Source of the DNA: Astrocystis sublimbata
Lineage: Eukaryota; Ascomycota; Sordariomycetes; Xylariales; Xylariaceae
Direction: 5' to 3'
DNA length: 64,000 nucleotides
Assembly (NCBI GenBank): GCA_022453515.1
Contig: JAJNNY010000070.1
Coordinates: 1-64,000, forward strand
The notes beneath the pieces are model-generated. The model was not told where the DNA came from, did not search any database, and worked only from the letters and a program-made list of their open reading frames with translations. Shown here in pieces: positions 22,535-34,897 of this stretch. Each line of letters starts with the position of its first letter. The stretch's first letter is position 1. A program made the translations under genes and the position numbers.

Positions 22535-22874
22535 TTATATATTTTGATCGCGCTGTGCGCGGCCGATGCAGGCGGTGCTGACGGCGTTCCATGCGTTCAT
22601 GTATTTCTCCATGCAGGCTGTGAAGCAGGTCTGCTCGCCGCTCGACAGCGAGGCGCCGGGCTTAGGCACGCAGCGCTCGAAACAGTGCTCGTTGATGGTC
22701 TGGGAGGGACGAGATATGTCAGTTCCTGGTGGTGACGAACTCGAGGATCGGAGGGTCCAGACAGGCGCAGTCACAGTCACAGTCACATACATCGATCAGC
22801 CGCTTCGCATTGTCCATGGCGTATTGTGTCTGCACCTGGCGCACCACCTCCTGCTTGACTAGCGCGGAATCCAT
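22535..22874 (-). CDS. tim13: Mitochondrial intermembrane-space chaperone Tim13
   Basis: This is a small Tim that pairs with Tim8 to carry hydrophobic precursors such as Tim23 across the intermembrane space. Exons are 22874-22791 and 22699-22535, joined across a 91-nt intron, giving 82 residues, the usual size. The twin CX3C motifs are C34-C38 and C53-C57, and the stretch between contains VPKPGASLSSGEQ, as in Tim13 (Tim8, Tim9 and Tim10 differ here). The helix before, TQYAMDNAKRLIDTINEH, also fits. The intron begins with a GTGACT repeat just after the donor. The protein lacks a cleavable presequence, as expected for Mia40 substrates. Confidence 0.93.
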
Positions 22875-24347
22875 GACGGTCGAGTTGTGTTGTGCGGGTT
22901 GTAATTGACACGGGGAGAAGAGCGGATGGCCGCGATAGGAATCCAGTGAAGCTTTTCTGAATTTTGGAGTTATAGTAACAGTACAGTACCTTAGGTACAT
23001 GTAGTGATAAGAGTGGTAGGTACCTACCTGGTACGGAGTGGGGAGGTTATCGGGTATCGATCCAGGGGCATTAGCGGCTCTTGGCGCGCATTCATTGAGC
23101 AATGCTCGGCACCTGCCGAGCCTGCCGAGCCTGCATCCAATCGTGCCAATATCTAATTACTGGTGGGTACTCCAGAACCAGCCGCCTTCCACTGCACTGA
23201 TACATGTATCTTGATAGTCCTGACGACCTAGAGGCTCGCATCGTTAGCCACTCGGCCCGCATGCGTGGCATTCGTATCATGAGCGAGCCGACTTCGCACC
23301 CTCCGGAAAGTTGCAAGCCCAAACAACGCATCTGCAAAGCTGCCGTACTGTAGGTGGCAACAAAAGGTCAACCGCCGTCCATCATCCAAATACATTCGCA
23401 CCATCACAGCTAGAACGGTCAGGATTCAGGACTGTACTTACGATGACCACAACTACAGACACAGAGGTTTCATAGTGCGACTGTCGTTCTCGTTCGATCT
23501 GTCGGTGGTATTGTGACAATATGGTGCCTGTAGCTCTGTTCGGTAATGAGAAGTGGCTACTTCCTCGACGTTTATACCGACTATCAAGCCATCAAGGTTT
23601 CCGGTCTTCGACCAACAATTACTGGACGGTTCTCTCATCACGGGCCTGGAAGGTAGGTGCGTCTACAGAAGGAAATCACAGTACGACTGGTTTCTAGGCA
23701 CTCATGCTTGAGGTAGGCACGTACACCTAGCCCACACAGTAGATTCACTCCCAATACAACAACCTTTCTGATCGACCTGTCTATCTCTAGGTAGGCGAGG
23801 GAGTACAGGTCGATATCTGCCTTAGGTACCTAGGCATCCACGTGGGGTGTACGAAATCGTCTTAATATTTCAAAACGCAAAAAACCTGCATTTGAATTCA
23901 GTCATGCAGACAAGCCCGTGTAAGTGATGCTTAGGTAGTGTTCTCACTCTGGATGCCGGGATATCTGGATATGCAGATCAAGGTTAGCGCTCGAGTGAAA
24001 ACCTTGAATGAACTAAAGGGGGGGAAATAGTGTTCAAGCTCCATTGAGCGTGGGTCAAGTTGGTAGGCCGTTTGGACAATTCGAAATTCGCACATTTGTC
24101 GACTTGTTTTGATCAAAGATTCGACAGACGAGGAAAGACAAGGTTAATGAAAGACTTAAGTTTGATATATTGATACGTGTTTTATATGCCACCTATACTG
24201 ATCCCATCAGGAGGCTCCAACCAGCGAGCCCCCTGTCCAATCTATTTATATGTACAGTATACTCGGAGCGAACCGAAACCTCAGAGTCTCAGCTATACTC
24301 CCCCATACCCCCCAAGCTCCTTTTTCGATACGTCTCAGGTTAGACGC
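22875..24347. other. Intergenic region
   Basis: I see no supported gene. The part near 22990-23040 holds several GGTACCTACCTGG-type words and presumably the tim13 promoter. The region near 23690-23840 has more of the same words. Confidence 0.6.
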
Positions 24348-25406
24348 TTATCGGAGGCGGCGGTTGGCGTACTTCTCCTCCTCGGCACGCTTCTTCAGGC
24401 GGTAGGCAATGGCCCGCTTGCGGGCGTTGGGGGACTGTGTGAAAGCGGCGGAACCACCGAAGGGACCGGCGGGGGTGTTGTTGCGGACACGGACAACGCA
24501 GACGTTGTCGACACCGGCGACGGTGGCGTCACAGGTCATGCCAGCGGGCATCTGGACGTTGACGGGGAAGTCAGTGTTGGTGGCGGCCGACAGACCGAGG
24601 ACAAGGCCGGGAACGTCCTGGGTGACCTCAGCAGACTGGAAAGCGTCGGGGTCAGTGCCACCGGAGCTGCCGTCGATGTCGGCCCGGAGAGGACCAGCAC
24701 CATCCTGGTTGATCTGGCGGAAAGTCATGGTGACGGATCCGTCGTCACTGCAGGTGGGAAGACCGGCAGAGGAGCCCTGTCGTGGAACACCGGAAGTCAG
24801 TCTAATGCTCGTATACGGTGGAAAAGGGGGAAGGAAGGGTCTTGTTCACTAACCTGTCCGGCAGTGGCAGCTACACTCTGCTCGAAAGGCTGCGAGGACT
24901 TGGTGCCTTGGGAGGTGCTGGCGCCGTTGCCGCCGCCGAAGCCGCCGAAAAGGCCGCCGAATCGGCTCTGGCGCTTCTGGTTCTTGCTCGCCTTCTGGAG
25001 AGCAGAGATGTTGTCCTCAACACCGACGGAGGACTTGGCACCCTGGTTGGTGGGAGCACCGCTTCCGCTCATGAAGTTGGCAATCATGACCGAGGCATCA
25101 ATGGGACCGTTGCCTTGGGTTCGGCCAAGAGCACTGGCCTCGGATGTGCCGAGCTCGTTGTCACGGATGATAGCGGTGTCAGCTTGGGAGCCGCAACCGT
25201 TGCTGCTGCAGTCACGGGGAGTGCCATCGGCAACTGATGAAATATGTTAGTAAGTGTAGCTTCTTTGGTGCTTAGGACCGAGAGTGAAACTTACCGCTCA
25301 GACCGGGCATCGTCACACCGTTGGCACCCTGGATGGAGGTAACAAGACCGTGGCCAGAGACGACGGAGAGAAGGCCAGTGGAGGCGAGGACGATTGAGTA
25401 ACGCAT
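24348..25406 (-). CDS. Secreted Egh16-like (Egh16H/MAS3 family) protein
   Basis: This is a predicted secreted protein of a family first seen in powdery mildew and rice blast during appressorium development. Its biochemical function is unknown. Exons are 25406-25295, 25233-24854 and 24776-24348, giving 306 residues. Introns are 61 and 77 nt with GTAAGT and GTTAGT donors. A signal peptide, MRYSIVLASTGLLSVVSG, is followed by HGLVTSIQGANGVTMPGL, the family N-terminus with its His right after the cut. Family-typical features follow: the NGPIDAS region, a NQKRQSR dibasic site in a Gly/Asn-rich linker, TMTFRQINQDGAGPL, and several Cys. The C-terminus ends in a basic tail (RLKKRAEEEKYANRRLR). Family members also occur in saprotrophs, so pathogenicity cannot be inferred. 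Confidence 0.9.
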
Positions 25407-25636
25407 TTTGGCGGGTATGGGGGAGTATTGAGATCGGTTTTAGATACTGATTAGAGTTGATTAGTTGTGATGAAGACCACCAGGGCAATGATTAGAAACG
25501 CTTGAGAATGATAAATTGACAAAAATAGTGAGCAGATTCGGCTAGCGAGATCTGATGAAAGATGTGTGAAGAGAAGATGAGAGTGAGTGATGATGATGAT
25601 GAGAGAGTTTGACTTTTGGATGAGCAAGTTAGGTCA

Positions 25637-25644
25637 TATATACA
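25637..25644 (-). promoter_or_regulatory. TATA-box candidate of the Egh16-like gene
   Basis: A TATATATG word on the minus strand lies ~230 bp upstream of the start codon. The intervening leader is CT-rich on the coding strand, a common layout for strongly expressed fungal genes. Confidence 0.4.
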
Positions 25645-28452
25645 CGATCTGGGCATTCTTGATGAAGCCATCGTTCTCCCATCCATCGCACCCAAGGCAT
25701 TGTCAGAGCTCGCCGGTGGCTATGTCCGGCGTTTGCACCAACTCCCAACTTCATCCCAAGTTTGCAGTATCATGAGACGCGTTGTGTGAGACCGGATGGG
25801 CGAATCGCATTTGAGGCTATACAGACTTGGATGGGGCGTCCCCGGACTTTCACTAGGCCGGCAAGAGTTAGGCTGCCAAAGCGATCACCAAGATCGACCC
25901 TGGCGAGCTCGGCGAGCTGGCTCGCCTGGCACGGTTGGTGAAGCCCGGGCGTCACACACGTCACGAACAGGTGGTTTCAGGAATGATGGGTGGCACTAAG
26001 TCAGCTTAGGTGAAACCTTCTTCGTCTTGGGATCATCTCCCGCGGCACTCCAAGCATTTGCGACCAATAGTGAGGCCGGGCTCGCATGGAGATCGCCAAC
26101 GCGGGCTATGATCATCTCTGATCAAGACCTGAAGAAAATTCGAGGCAGGGGCAGCCGAAGCCATAGCGCAGAGCTGCAATGGTACCGTAGCAGTTGTTTC
26201 CGCGACCCCTTCACCCCTTACGCTCTTGGGTCTCCATTGCCTGCCGAGCCTGCCTCTTCATAGTACAGCCGTACAGGGGAAAGCACGGACGAATCTCTAT
26301 TCGCCTGTTTCGGCCAGTGTCATATCATGAGCTTTCAGCTGGAGGGCACTTCCTCCCGGCATCCTCAGCTTGCAAGTGGAGGTGAGTATACTGTCTATCA
26401 GATTAGGTGAGCCCAATTGGTGATCTCAGGCACAGAGTGGTAATAGCCACGACCCTGAGTGCCTGTTCCCATGCTATCGCGCTGCCTTTGCACGTCTTTG
26501 CATGTTTTGTGTCATGTCGGTGTCGCGGCCACCATCGTCGTGGCCATGGCCGTGACTATGCCTTCACCTTTTCGTAATCATGCAGTGAGGTGATGGTTTG
26601 CATGGTATGGGTATACTGAGTGTGGCATACACAAGTGTACTCAATGCGGGGGGTTTCACATTCTTCGAGAAACGGAGAGAGCTAGCTCGCCTAAGTATCC
26701 CGAACTAGCAGCTTTTGCGAAACAACGATAGTTTATGATAATTTATGACGCGACCGTGCTGTCCCGTGTGGCTGAGAGCTTGCCTCGCATGGGAAGGCTG
26801 CTCATTCGGGTTGCTGCTCACATCTGCCGTCGCGTTTCACCATCCACTACCTAGGTACTCACCTAGGTAGGTACCCAGCCACTGGAGGCCGTGGCCCACC
26901 TCAGCAGGTGGGTGCCCGGGTGCTAGGTGTCTGCGTAGGTAGGCACCTATCCATGGCAGGCCCAATTGGATGCAAACAAACAGTGGGGGTCTGCCTCAGA
27001 ATAATCCGATGTTTCGACCTCAACCCTTCCCTTTCTTTTCCTCGACTGACCTCACTTTGCCTAAAGCAGACACCCAATTACAGGTACTACAAGGAGTCAG
27101 GTAGGTACGCCCGCAGTCGAAACGCTTGGACACATCATGAAGCATGCGAGCTTTTGTCGCCGCTAGCCTTACCTAGCCTTCTGCTCGCCATCTATCAACA
27201 AGACTGCCCACTAGATCCATGACAGACAGGTAAACTACCTACCTACCCAGTACCTGCATGGCGCAAAACACGTCACTATCACCACCAACTTAACCAAACA
27301 ACTCTACGCCACTGCGTTTCGTTTCGGAGGCATCGTGTCCCGAGCCTGTTCTTTGATTATGCGCACTCATGCTATGAGATTCAGGTATCGCAACATTGTC
27401 CATCGGTAGGGGTCAAAGCCGTACAGTCTCACTCTATCCAAGGACGTGGTTGAAACGTATTGCCATTTGCCTCTCTGCCCAGCTAGTTGACCCCATCAAA
27501 GAAAGTACAGTGGTCATTGTTTCCACCTTGCCTACCTATCTAATGATGAATCATACAGATAGGAGTAGAGGGCATTAGAACCGGCCTGCTCATGCGCGTC
27601 ATCCATCCCTTCAGCATCTTCGCCATCTTTCTCGCTTTCTGACCCCTTGCACTTCTCGCATCTCTTCTTCTTGCGAAATACGATGGCTTTCATGATTTTC
27701 TGTTCTTTGGCCATCATGATTCAGTTGAAGACAAGTCGATGAGCGCTACTAGGCCTATACCAGGTCTCATACTGGTCGAGCGAACAGCCGCAAAGGATCT
27801 TTCATTAGTCAAATGACCTTCACTCTTGTATCCATCAGTCGTCTGTGCTTGTTTATGTTGGTATTTTTCCCATAGCACATATTCGAGCTAGTGTATTCTT
27901 TCCTGTCGCTCGCCCTCTGCCGACGGCTTGGACAAGCCGAGCGAAGCTCACAGGTGAGCCAACATGTACACCGATTTTTTCAATGTTTCGTTTATGTCGC
28001 CCCTGGCAAAGGGAGCCCTATGTCAAATGAAGCCAGCCTTCGAAATAGTTTCTTCCCTTCACTTGGCAAGCGTGTCAACCTCTTGGTATTTGCCAAGTCC
28101 ACGTTCTCTCGGGGGGGAAAGAAGAGTCGAGACCCAACGTTTATGATCGCATGTTTGCTCAGTCTTCTACCAAAGTAGCATAGCTAGAACGGGGCCAGCC
28201 TCGTGCCACTTTCAGTTGTGGCTTTTATGACTTGAACAAGGGAGCGCGCGTACCTCCTAGTCTCTCATGTGGGTTTAGGAACTGAGAGCAGAATATCGAG
28301 GCCTCTCCATATATAAATCAGGCATATCCGCAAAGGCCAACACCTACCCCGTACAGTAAGACTCGATTACCATTTATAAGACGAAGGGGGGAAACAGAGC
28401 TCGAGCCCACTGTCAATCAGTCTGGAGGGTATCACTAATTCATCAAATCACT

Positions 28453-28487
28453 TCTAAGGATGACCTCCTAAGGATGACCTCCTAAGG
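28453..28487. repeat. 14-bp tandem repeat, 2.5 copies
   Basis: The unit CCTAAGGATGACCT is repeated in tandem just beyond the 3' end of the gene at 28509-30453. Confidence 0.8.
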
Positions 28488-28508
28488 AGAACCCCAATAC
28501 TCGAGTCC

Positions 28509-30453
28509 TTAACGATCCCATCTCCGCACGAATTCCTCGAACTTGACTCCTCGGACACAGTCCACATTGGCGCAGTTTGGGCTCTCCCCTCTTGCGTATT
28601 GTCGGCACGAGTGAGCAACATAGTCAGCAGCAGCCACCGGGCCCTCGAACCTCAGACCCTGGAACATCTTTTGCACCTGCTCCGCCTGACCCCGAAGCAT
28701 CGTGATCGAACCTTCCAACTCTGCATCTCTGTACACGCTTGCGGCCTGGGTCGAGCTAGCAGCGCTATCGGCGAGGAGTGTTTCGAGGAGCGACGCGCCG
28801 CCGAGCTCCCTATCCGTCAAATCGAACCTCGCAGCGGTCTCGAGAAGCTTGTGGAAATCTCGGAGGAGGGCTTCGCTTTTGTAGGTCCGCGTCTGCACGT
28901 ATTCATCCAGCAGGGATGCCGTTGGTTTTGATGACAGGTCCCTGGTGGTTAGAGGGGCTGCACCGTAAATTTGCATGAAAGCTCGAAGGTTCTCTAAGGC
29001 CTTGTCGCTCTTGCGCTTTTTCTGGGTGTTATGTGACGAGGTGTGAGACACGCGTTCCGGGATCTTCGCTTGCGGCTCAGAGGTCTGGTTCAACTGATGT
29101 CTCTGCGCGACGTCGAGTGATGCTTTGTGATGATATACAAGGGCTTGCGTCCGCTGGGCGACAATGCTGAGCCTGTCGTTCATGAACTTCAATGCTCCAG
29201 AGGCCTTCTCGTGGTTAGTGCGAATGTCAAATATAGTGAGAGGATCACATACGTATGTCGTGACGATGGCATCGCGGTCTGATTTCGAACGTTCCCAATC
29301 TTCAAATGTCTTGAGAACGGGGTGTAGATATTGGGCGGAGACTGACATATGTGCCACCGGAACCACTTCCTCCCAAAGCCAATCAATCTCTTTGATGATA
29401 TCTGCTGCCTCCTCGTGCACGGCTCGTCGGCGATTCGGCGCTGCTGGACTACCTGCCAGACTCTCATAAAATATTGTCGCTAATTGCGCCTGGCAGTGGC
29501 GGGTGATAGAATACACAAGTCTAGAGGTTCGTGAGCATGAGTTGCGGGATATGGGGGAAGCTGTCGAAAAAGAGTCCTCACTGATTCACATGCTGCTTTG
29601 CACGATCAATTGCCACTTCGCTCTCCTTGGAGTCAACGTTGACTAGTCGTCTCCACCGCTCAACATGTTGGAGAAGGTAGTCATGTTCGTCCCAAAGGCC
29701 TGGAGGTGGCGCTGTTGGTGGCGCGGAGTGCCGACTGCCGCCAGAGAGTGTGTTATGGCAGTTGAGAAAAAGTATATCATTCCAAAATGACTGCCCACAT
29801 CCTCCAAGCCACAAGGCGCGGTTTTCATCGTATGAATTGAGTGAATCTGCCAGGACAGCTATCTGTTTCGGAGAGCCTGTCAGTCATATCTGTCCGAGAT
29901 ATAATCATCGTAAAGTAGAGTGGTTTACATCTTGCGCGTGACGCGTTTTGCGTCGCTTCAATTCGGCCGTCTTATCTTGTATGGCTGATAAGTTGTGATC
30001 CGCGTCAGAGGATTCTTTGAGAGTAGCGAGGCTGCGTGTGGACTGAGTTTTAAATTTGGCCACCTTCTCTTCCAGGAATGAATTGTAATCGGTCACGGCA
30101 GCCAGCGCGCCTTCTAGAAGACTCACCCCATCATCGATGACGGGGTTTGCTGGTTTAGATTCTGGTTCATCCTGAGAGACGGTAGTGCTAGTTGCTTGAC
30201 AATCAGTGACAGATAAGTCAGTGAATGGCGTGGGATCTCACGGAAAAGATGACAAAGGCCCATAAGCCAACCTGAGATGATGAATGGCTTCGTTGAACAG
30301 AGAGCGTGGCAAATGAACAATCTCCTCGATATCGTTGTCATCAAGGTCACTAATGGTTCCTCTGAGCTTTAGAGTATGCAGTTCGGCGCGCAACTTGTTC
30401 CTCTGCTCGGCGCCAGGAGGTGTGCGATCCATAATTCCATGGCTAGACATCAT
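28509..30453 (-). CDS. Unrecognised coiled-coil protein, four exons
   Basis: I do not recognise the family. Exons on the minus strand are 30453-30272, 30187-29929, 29862-29582 and 29520-28509, with introns of 84, 66 and 61 nt whose phases all agree, giving 577 residues. Translation could start at the first or second Met. The protein is soluble and mostly helical. Its segments include RNKLRAELHTLKLRGTISDL, DYNSFLEEKVAKFK, a likely coil at TAELKRRKTRHAQD, and a C-terminal part with DLTDRELGGASLLETLLADS and SITMLRGQAEQVQKMFQ. No membrane segment, signal peptide or catalytic motif is visible. The general look is that of a structural subunit of a complex (kinetochore, augmin or vesicle tethering), but that is a guess. 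It is neighbour to hsp104 with the same orientation. Confidence 0.75.
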
Positions 30454-31452
30454 GCAAGGGCATATCGGCCGGCTACTGCCGTGAAGGCACAGCTTTGAGG
30501 AAGGACCTGAGGGGATTCTCAGACTGTAGTATATTCAGGTAGGTATACTAGTCGTGGTTTTTGTACGGGCGAAGTTTGACTCGTCGAATTTAAAGTAACT
30601 GAAAGTGCAGCGGTGAACAATCTGGGCTAAAGGTAAGTTGTCTACCTACCACTTAGTACTGGTATATAATACCCGGTAGTACCTGAGAAAGTAAACATTG
30701 AATCATGCAGGTGCGTGGTAATTCATGCCACTTCGCGGCAGGGTCCTAGCCAATAACCCCACCTCCTATCCGCTGTAGATCCAGGTCAGTATCCACCTGG
30801 GCACTATCCAAGGCGAGCAACTCGACAAGGTACGCTACCTCCTATCCTACGAGGCTAAGGGTGCAGGTGGGTGCTAATGGCTTGAAAGGTACCATTGGAT
30901 AAGAGTGATGAATACTTCATTGTATGCAAAAGGTTGTTATAGTCAATCCTACAGAGGGTGTAATGAAAATGAAGCGATCGTCTAGAGGGTAGTAGCTTGA
31001 ATTTTCGACTAAAGTCCTGCATCTAGCTAAGCATCCATCTCATAATTGCCATGGCTAACCTTGGAATAATTATTCATGTGTAATCCAATGACACAAGACA
31101 TGATGAAACAAACACCAATCATCCAACTTCTGTCAATTCGAGGTACCTAAGATAATTGCATCAGACCTTCAAGGCTGTCAGTCCGTCACGACATGCCTGG
31201 ATATACAGATCATTCATCAAGATGTCACTTATGATTGATTATGGGTTTCAAACTTATAATCTCTAATTAGAAGATTACTTATGGTATCTTAAAAAGCAGG
31301 CAACCCGCTGCAAGATGCATTCTACTTTGATATCCAGCCTTGAGGAAAAGCATCCGCATTAACTCCATTCATGCAACTCTATGCATCGTATCATCATGTC
31401 ATCAAACAAAAGGAAAACCAACTATACTGGCGGTGAGTGACCGCGATGTCAA
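30454..31452. other. Intergenic region
   Basis: This 1 kb region lies between the coiled-coil gene start and the hsp104 stop, both on the minus strand. It is AT-rich with scattered GGTACCT words and shows no gene. Confidence 0.6.
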
Positions 31453-34230
31453 TTAATCGTAAATGTCCTCATCCATATCGTCGGGGGCGATGTCATCCAC
31501 CGCGTCATCCTCGTCGATCATCATATCCTCGTCATCGGCCGTATCGCTCTCGGTGTGATTCGCAAGCACCTGGATCTTGTTATCTGCAAGAACCACTCTT
31601 GCCGCTTCGCCGTCCTTGATGGCGCCGCGGAGAATCAAGACAGCTAGACGATTGAGGACCTCCTTTTCGATGAGGCGCTGGAGTGGACGAGCACCATAAG
31701 CTGGAGAGTAGCCTGCGTTACCCAAGTAATCCTTTGCGTCATCCGAGACCTTTATCATCACCGAACGGTCGTTGTCGTCAAGTCGTTTCTGGATCTCGCC
31801 AAGCCGTAGGTCGACGATCTTGCGGATTTCGCGTCTGGTGAGACGGTTGAAGATAATGATCGAGTTGATACGGTTCAGGAATTCTGGAAGGAAGTAGTTG
31901 CGCAGCGAGTTCATGACAAGCTCGCGTGTTGTAGCATCAATCTTGCCATCTCGGCCAGCAGGCCGAGCAAGATACTCCGCACCCAAGTTGGACGTCATCA
32001 CGACAATGCAGTTCTTGGCATCGACAACACGTCCTTGGCCGTCAGTGATGCGACCGTCATCCATGAGCTGTAGGAGTACGGTCAATATTTCCTTGGCGGC
32101 CTTTTCTACTTCGTCGAAAAGCAAGATCGAGAAGGGTTTTCGACGCAACGCTTCCGTTAGCTGACCTCCAGCGTCATGTCCAACATATCCAGGTGGGGCT
32201 CCAATCATTCTACTGAGGGCATGACGTTCCTGATATTCGGACATATCGAAACGAATCATGGCCTTTGGGTCATCGAACAAGAACTCTGCCAAAGCCTTTG
32301 TGAGGAGAGTCTTACCGGTACCAGAGGGACCACTGAAAAGGAAGCTAGGAGGCTGGTTCGGGTTGCTCAGACCTGATCGTTGAAGACGAATGGCGTTTGA
32401 CACTGCTTGGACGGCCTCCCTTTGTCCAACCACAGTCTTACCAAGGACCTTCTCCATGTAAATAAGCTTCTCCTTTTCCGTGGTCTTCAGTCGCGTGACT
32501 GGAATGCCACTCCATCGAGACACGATCTCGTTGATTTGGTCAGGTCCAACAATGTCTGTGATCATCGAGTTGCCAAAATCTTCGGGGTTTTGGCTGAGAG
32601 CAGCATCCGCGGCTGCTTTCTCCTTCTCGAGTTTCTTGATGGTTTGTTCTTGTTCGGGAATCGCATAGTAGGTAAGATCAGCCGCTCGAGCATGATCACC
32701 CATGCGAGCGGCATCATCTGCCTTCACTTTGAGCCCGTCAAGTTTCACCTTGGCTTCTTGGATGTCTTTGCCACGCTTTCTTTCACTCTCGTATTTCTCT
32801 CGCAGGGGTCTCAACTCCTCCTCGACGTTTTCTGCGTCTTGCTTGGCAATTGCAAGACGAGCTTTAGATGCATCATCTTTCTCTCTCGACAAGGCATGGA
32901 TTTCAATCCGTAGTTGTCGTAATTTGCGTTCGAGAGAGTCGATGATTTCGGGCTGCGATTCTCTAGCGACTCGCACAGCGGCGGCAGCCTCGTCGATCAG
33001 ATCGACGGCAGAATCAGGCAGACGCCGGGAAGTCAAGTAACGGCCAGCAAGATTTGCAGATGAGACGAGAGCACTGTCGGCGATAGTCACACCGTGGTGA
33101 ACTTCGTATTTTTCCTTGAGACCTCGTAGGATGGAAATGGTCTCCGGGATGCTGGGCTCCTTGACAATCACCTGCTGGAAACGTCGCTCGAAAGCAGCAT
33201 CCTTCTCGATGTACTTCCGGTACTCGGCAAGCGTGGTGGCACCGATGCAGTGAAGCTGTCCACGGGCCAGCATAGGTTTCAAGAGGTTGGCGGCGTCCAT
33301 ACCACCTTCACCAGTTGCACCAGCGCCCATGAGTAAGTGAATCTCATCGACAAAGAGCACGATCATCTCCTTGGACTCGGTGATCTCCTTCAACACCCCC
33401 TTCATTCGTTCTTCGAATTCACCACGGTACTTGCTTCCGGCCACAAGAGCGCCGACGTCTAGAGACATGAGCTTGCAAGCGGCCAGGTTATCTGGCACAT
33501 CGGCGTTCACAATTCGTTGAGCGAGTCCCTCAACGACAGTGGTTTTTCCGACACCGGGCTCACCAATCAAGACAGGGTTGTTCTTGGTTCGGCGGGACAG
33601 GATTCGGATCACTCGTCTAATTTCCTCCTCTCGGCCTATGACGGGGTCGATCTTGCCTTCTCTTGCCATGGCAGTCATGTCGATGGTAAATTTGGCCAAG
33701 TTCTCGTGATCCTCTTCGGTATCGGCGGTCCGTGAGTCTACCCGCCGCGTTCCACGAATAGCCACAACGGCATCTTGGATAAGCTTGGGCTTGGGAATGT
33801 TGGAATCTCTGAGGGCATTGACTACGGTGGGGTCCTCAGATAGGGCGGTAATGAGATGATCGACGGCGATGTACGAGTCCTTTTGGGTCTTTTGCAGCTC
33901 ATTTGCCTTCCTCAAAACGGCATTGAACGAAGGCGACATGCCCACCTGATCGGGCGGGGGGTCTTGAGATGGAAGGCGGACTATTATCTTTTTGAGGGCC
34001 CTGTCTAGGAGTTGAGGATCGCCATTGGCTTTCTCTACCACTTGCCGAAACAGACTGGGGCCGGCCGGGGGGCCGTTTTGCTGGTCCTTAGACAGGTCCG
34101 GGGGTGGATCTAGAAGGGTCAATGCCAGGTGGACGGGTAGGAGTTGTGTGTGGGCGTATTGTTCGGCGAGGTTCATGGCATCTTCCAGGGACCTCTTGCC
34201 GCGCTCCGTGAATTCCATGCGGCCAGTCAT
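31453..34230 (-). CDS. hsp104: Hsp104/ClpB-family disaggregase (Neurospora Hsp98 type)
   Basis: This is a hexameric AAA+ ATPase that pulls proteins out of aggregates with Hsp70/Hsp40, needed for heat tolerance and prion propagation. It is a single exon of 925 residues, or 921 from the second Met (MEFTERGKR), which matches the usual start better. The order is a Clp-N double repeat, NBD1 (Walker [10 protein letters not shown], Walker [11 protein letters not shown], pore loop KYRGEFEER), and the coiled-coil middle domain at about residues 410-530. NBD2 follows (Walker A GPSGTGKT, Walker [11 protein letters not shown], pore GYVGHD). An acidic tail ends DDMDEDIYD, as in cytosolic eukaryotic Hsp104. 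The lack of introns suits expression during heat shock. All key residues I checked are present. Confidence 0.97.
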   Translation of the reverse strand: MTGRMEFTERGKRSLEDAMNLAEQYAHTQLLPVHLALTLLDPPPDLSKDQQNGPPAGPSLFRQVVEKANGDPQLLDRALKKIIVRLPSQDPPPDQVGMSPSFNAVLRKANELQKTQKDSYIAVDHLITALSEDPTVVNALRDSNIPKPKLIQDAVVAIRGTRRVDSRTADTEEDHENLAKFTIDMTAMAREGKIDPVIGREEEIRRVIRILSRRTKNNPVLIGEPGVGKTTVVEGLAQRIVNADVPDNLAACKLMSLDVGALVAGSKYRGEFEERMKGVLKEITESKEMIVLFVDEIHLLMGAGATGEGGMDAANLLKPMLARGQLHCIGATTLAEYRKYIEKDAAFERRFQQVIVKEPSIPETISILRGLKEKYEVHHGVTIADSALVSSANLAGRYLTSRRLPDSAVDLIDEAAAAVRVARESQPEIIDSLERKLRQLRIEIHALSREKDDASKARLAIAKQDAENVEEELRPLREKYESERKRGKDIQEAKVKLDGLKVKADDAARMGDHARAADLTYYAIPEQEQTIKKLEKEKAAADAALSQNPEDFGNSMITDIVGPDQINEIVSRWSGIPVTRLKTTEKEKLIYMEKVLGKTVVGQREAVQAVSNAIRLQRSGLSNPNQPPSFLFSGPSGTGKTLLTKALAEFLFDDPKAMIRFDMSEYQERHALSRMIGAPPGYVGHDAGGQLTEALRRKPFSILLFDEVEKAAKEILTVLLQLMDDGRITDGQGRVVDAKNCIVVMTSNLGAEYLARPAGRDGKIDATTRELVMNSLRNYFLPEFLNRINSIIIFNRLTRREIRKIVDLRLGEIQKRLDDNDRSVMIKVSDDAKDYLGNAGYSPAYGARPLQRLIEKEVLNRLAVLILRGAIKDGEAARVVLADNKIQVLANHTESDTADDEDMMIDEDDAVDDIAPDDMDEDIYD

Positions 34231-34732
34231 GGTGGGCAGCGGTGAGAGAACGAATCTGAGTCGAGCTGTGATATGACGATATGTGACGACGGTTGAGTGT
34301 GCCGACTTATGAGAATCGTTGGATCGTGATACGACTTATGGCAACTTATGTGCGTCGCGAGGTACCAAAAAAAGGGCGAAGTAAAAGGATGTTGTCAAAT
34401 GGGCTTGGTTGATGAATGGGTTTGTTCGGCGGAGCTAGCCTAGGTGTGCTGTGTGTGAGCTGCTTCAACACAATGCATTGACAACGAAGTACGCATGAAA
34501 CAGCTTTCCCATGCGAGTAAGACTGTTCGGCTCGGCGTAAGGGCTTGGTTGAGTTGGTCAATGGAGAAGAGAAGCAACAAAGCGAAGAAAGGGTCTGCGA
34601 TGCTGTCTTAGATTTATCCTCAGCTGCGGTGGAGAAGGAAGACGTATGATATGATGTGCAAGTGATGCTCTGGACAGTCCCAGCTATTCCCAGCCGGTGC
34701 TCGTAGCATCAAGACATCATCGGGTGACGCTC

Positions 34733-34793
34733 CAAGCTTCGAGCTGCTGAGAGAAGCTTCTAGCTCGTGCACCAAAAACCTGGAAGCTTCAAG
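34733..34793. promoter_or_regulatory. Cluster of heat-shock elements upstream of hsp104
   Basis: Three inverted GAA/TTC-type blocks occur in 60 bp: CAAGCTTCGAGC, GAGAAGCTTCTAGC and TGGAAGCTTCAAGC. Each contains or nearly contains GAAnnTTC, the core of an Hsf1 site. They lie ~500 bp upstream of the hsp104 start codon. Function is inferred from the motif and the downstream gene. Confidence 0.65.
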
Positions 34794-34809
34794 CATTAAC
34801 TGGGCCCAG

Positions 34810-34897
34810 AGGGGCTGGAGGGGTCGAGGTTGGCGGGGCTGCGTCCAGGATTACAAGGTTACAGCGATGGAGGGGGATTGGCAGGGGACGGGCAGGG
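34810..34897. promoter_or_regulatory. Run of STRE-like AGGGG elements
   Basis: Five AGGGG words occur at about 34810, 34819, 34871, 34883 and 34893, next to the heat-shock elements. AGGGG is the Msn2/Msn4/Seb1-type stress response element. Two of them sit in a short tandem repeat (GGCAGGGGAC). Confidence 0.5.

Larger units (their letters stand above)
25407..28508. other. Gene-poor 3.1 kb region
   Basis: No coding region here is supported. The first ~250 bp form the promoter and pyrimidine-rich leader of the Egh16-like gene. From about 26840 to 27250 the sequence is dense in ACCTAGGTAGGTACC-type words. A short minus-strand frame at 27717-27532 encodes a Lys/Glu-rich 61-mer but has no supporting evidence. 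Confidence 0.55.

Noticed and set aside
27532..27717. 61-codon Lys/Glu-rich minus-strand frame
   Set aside because: It is low complexity and lacks any supporting context.
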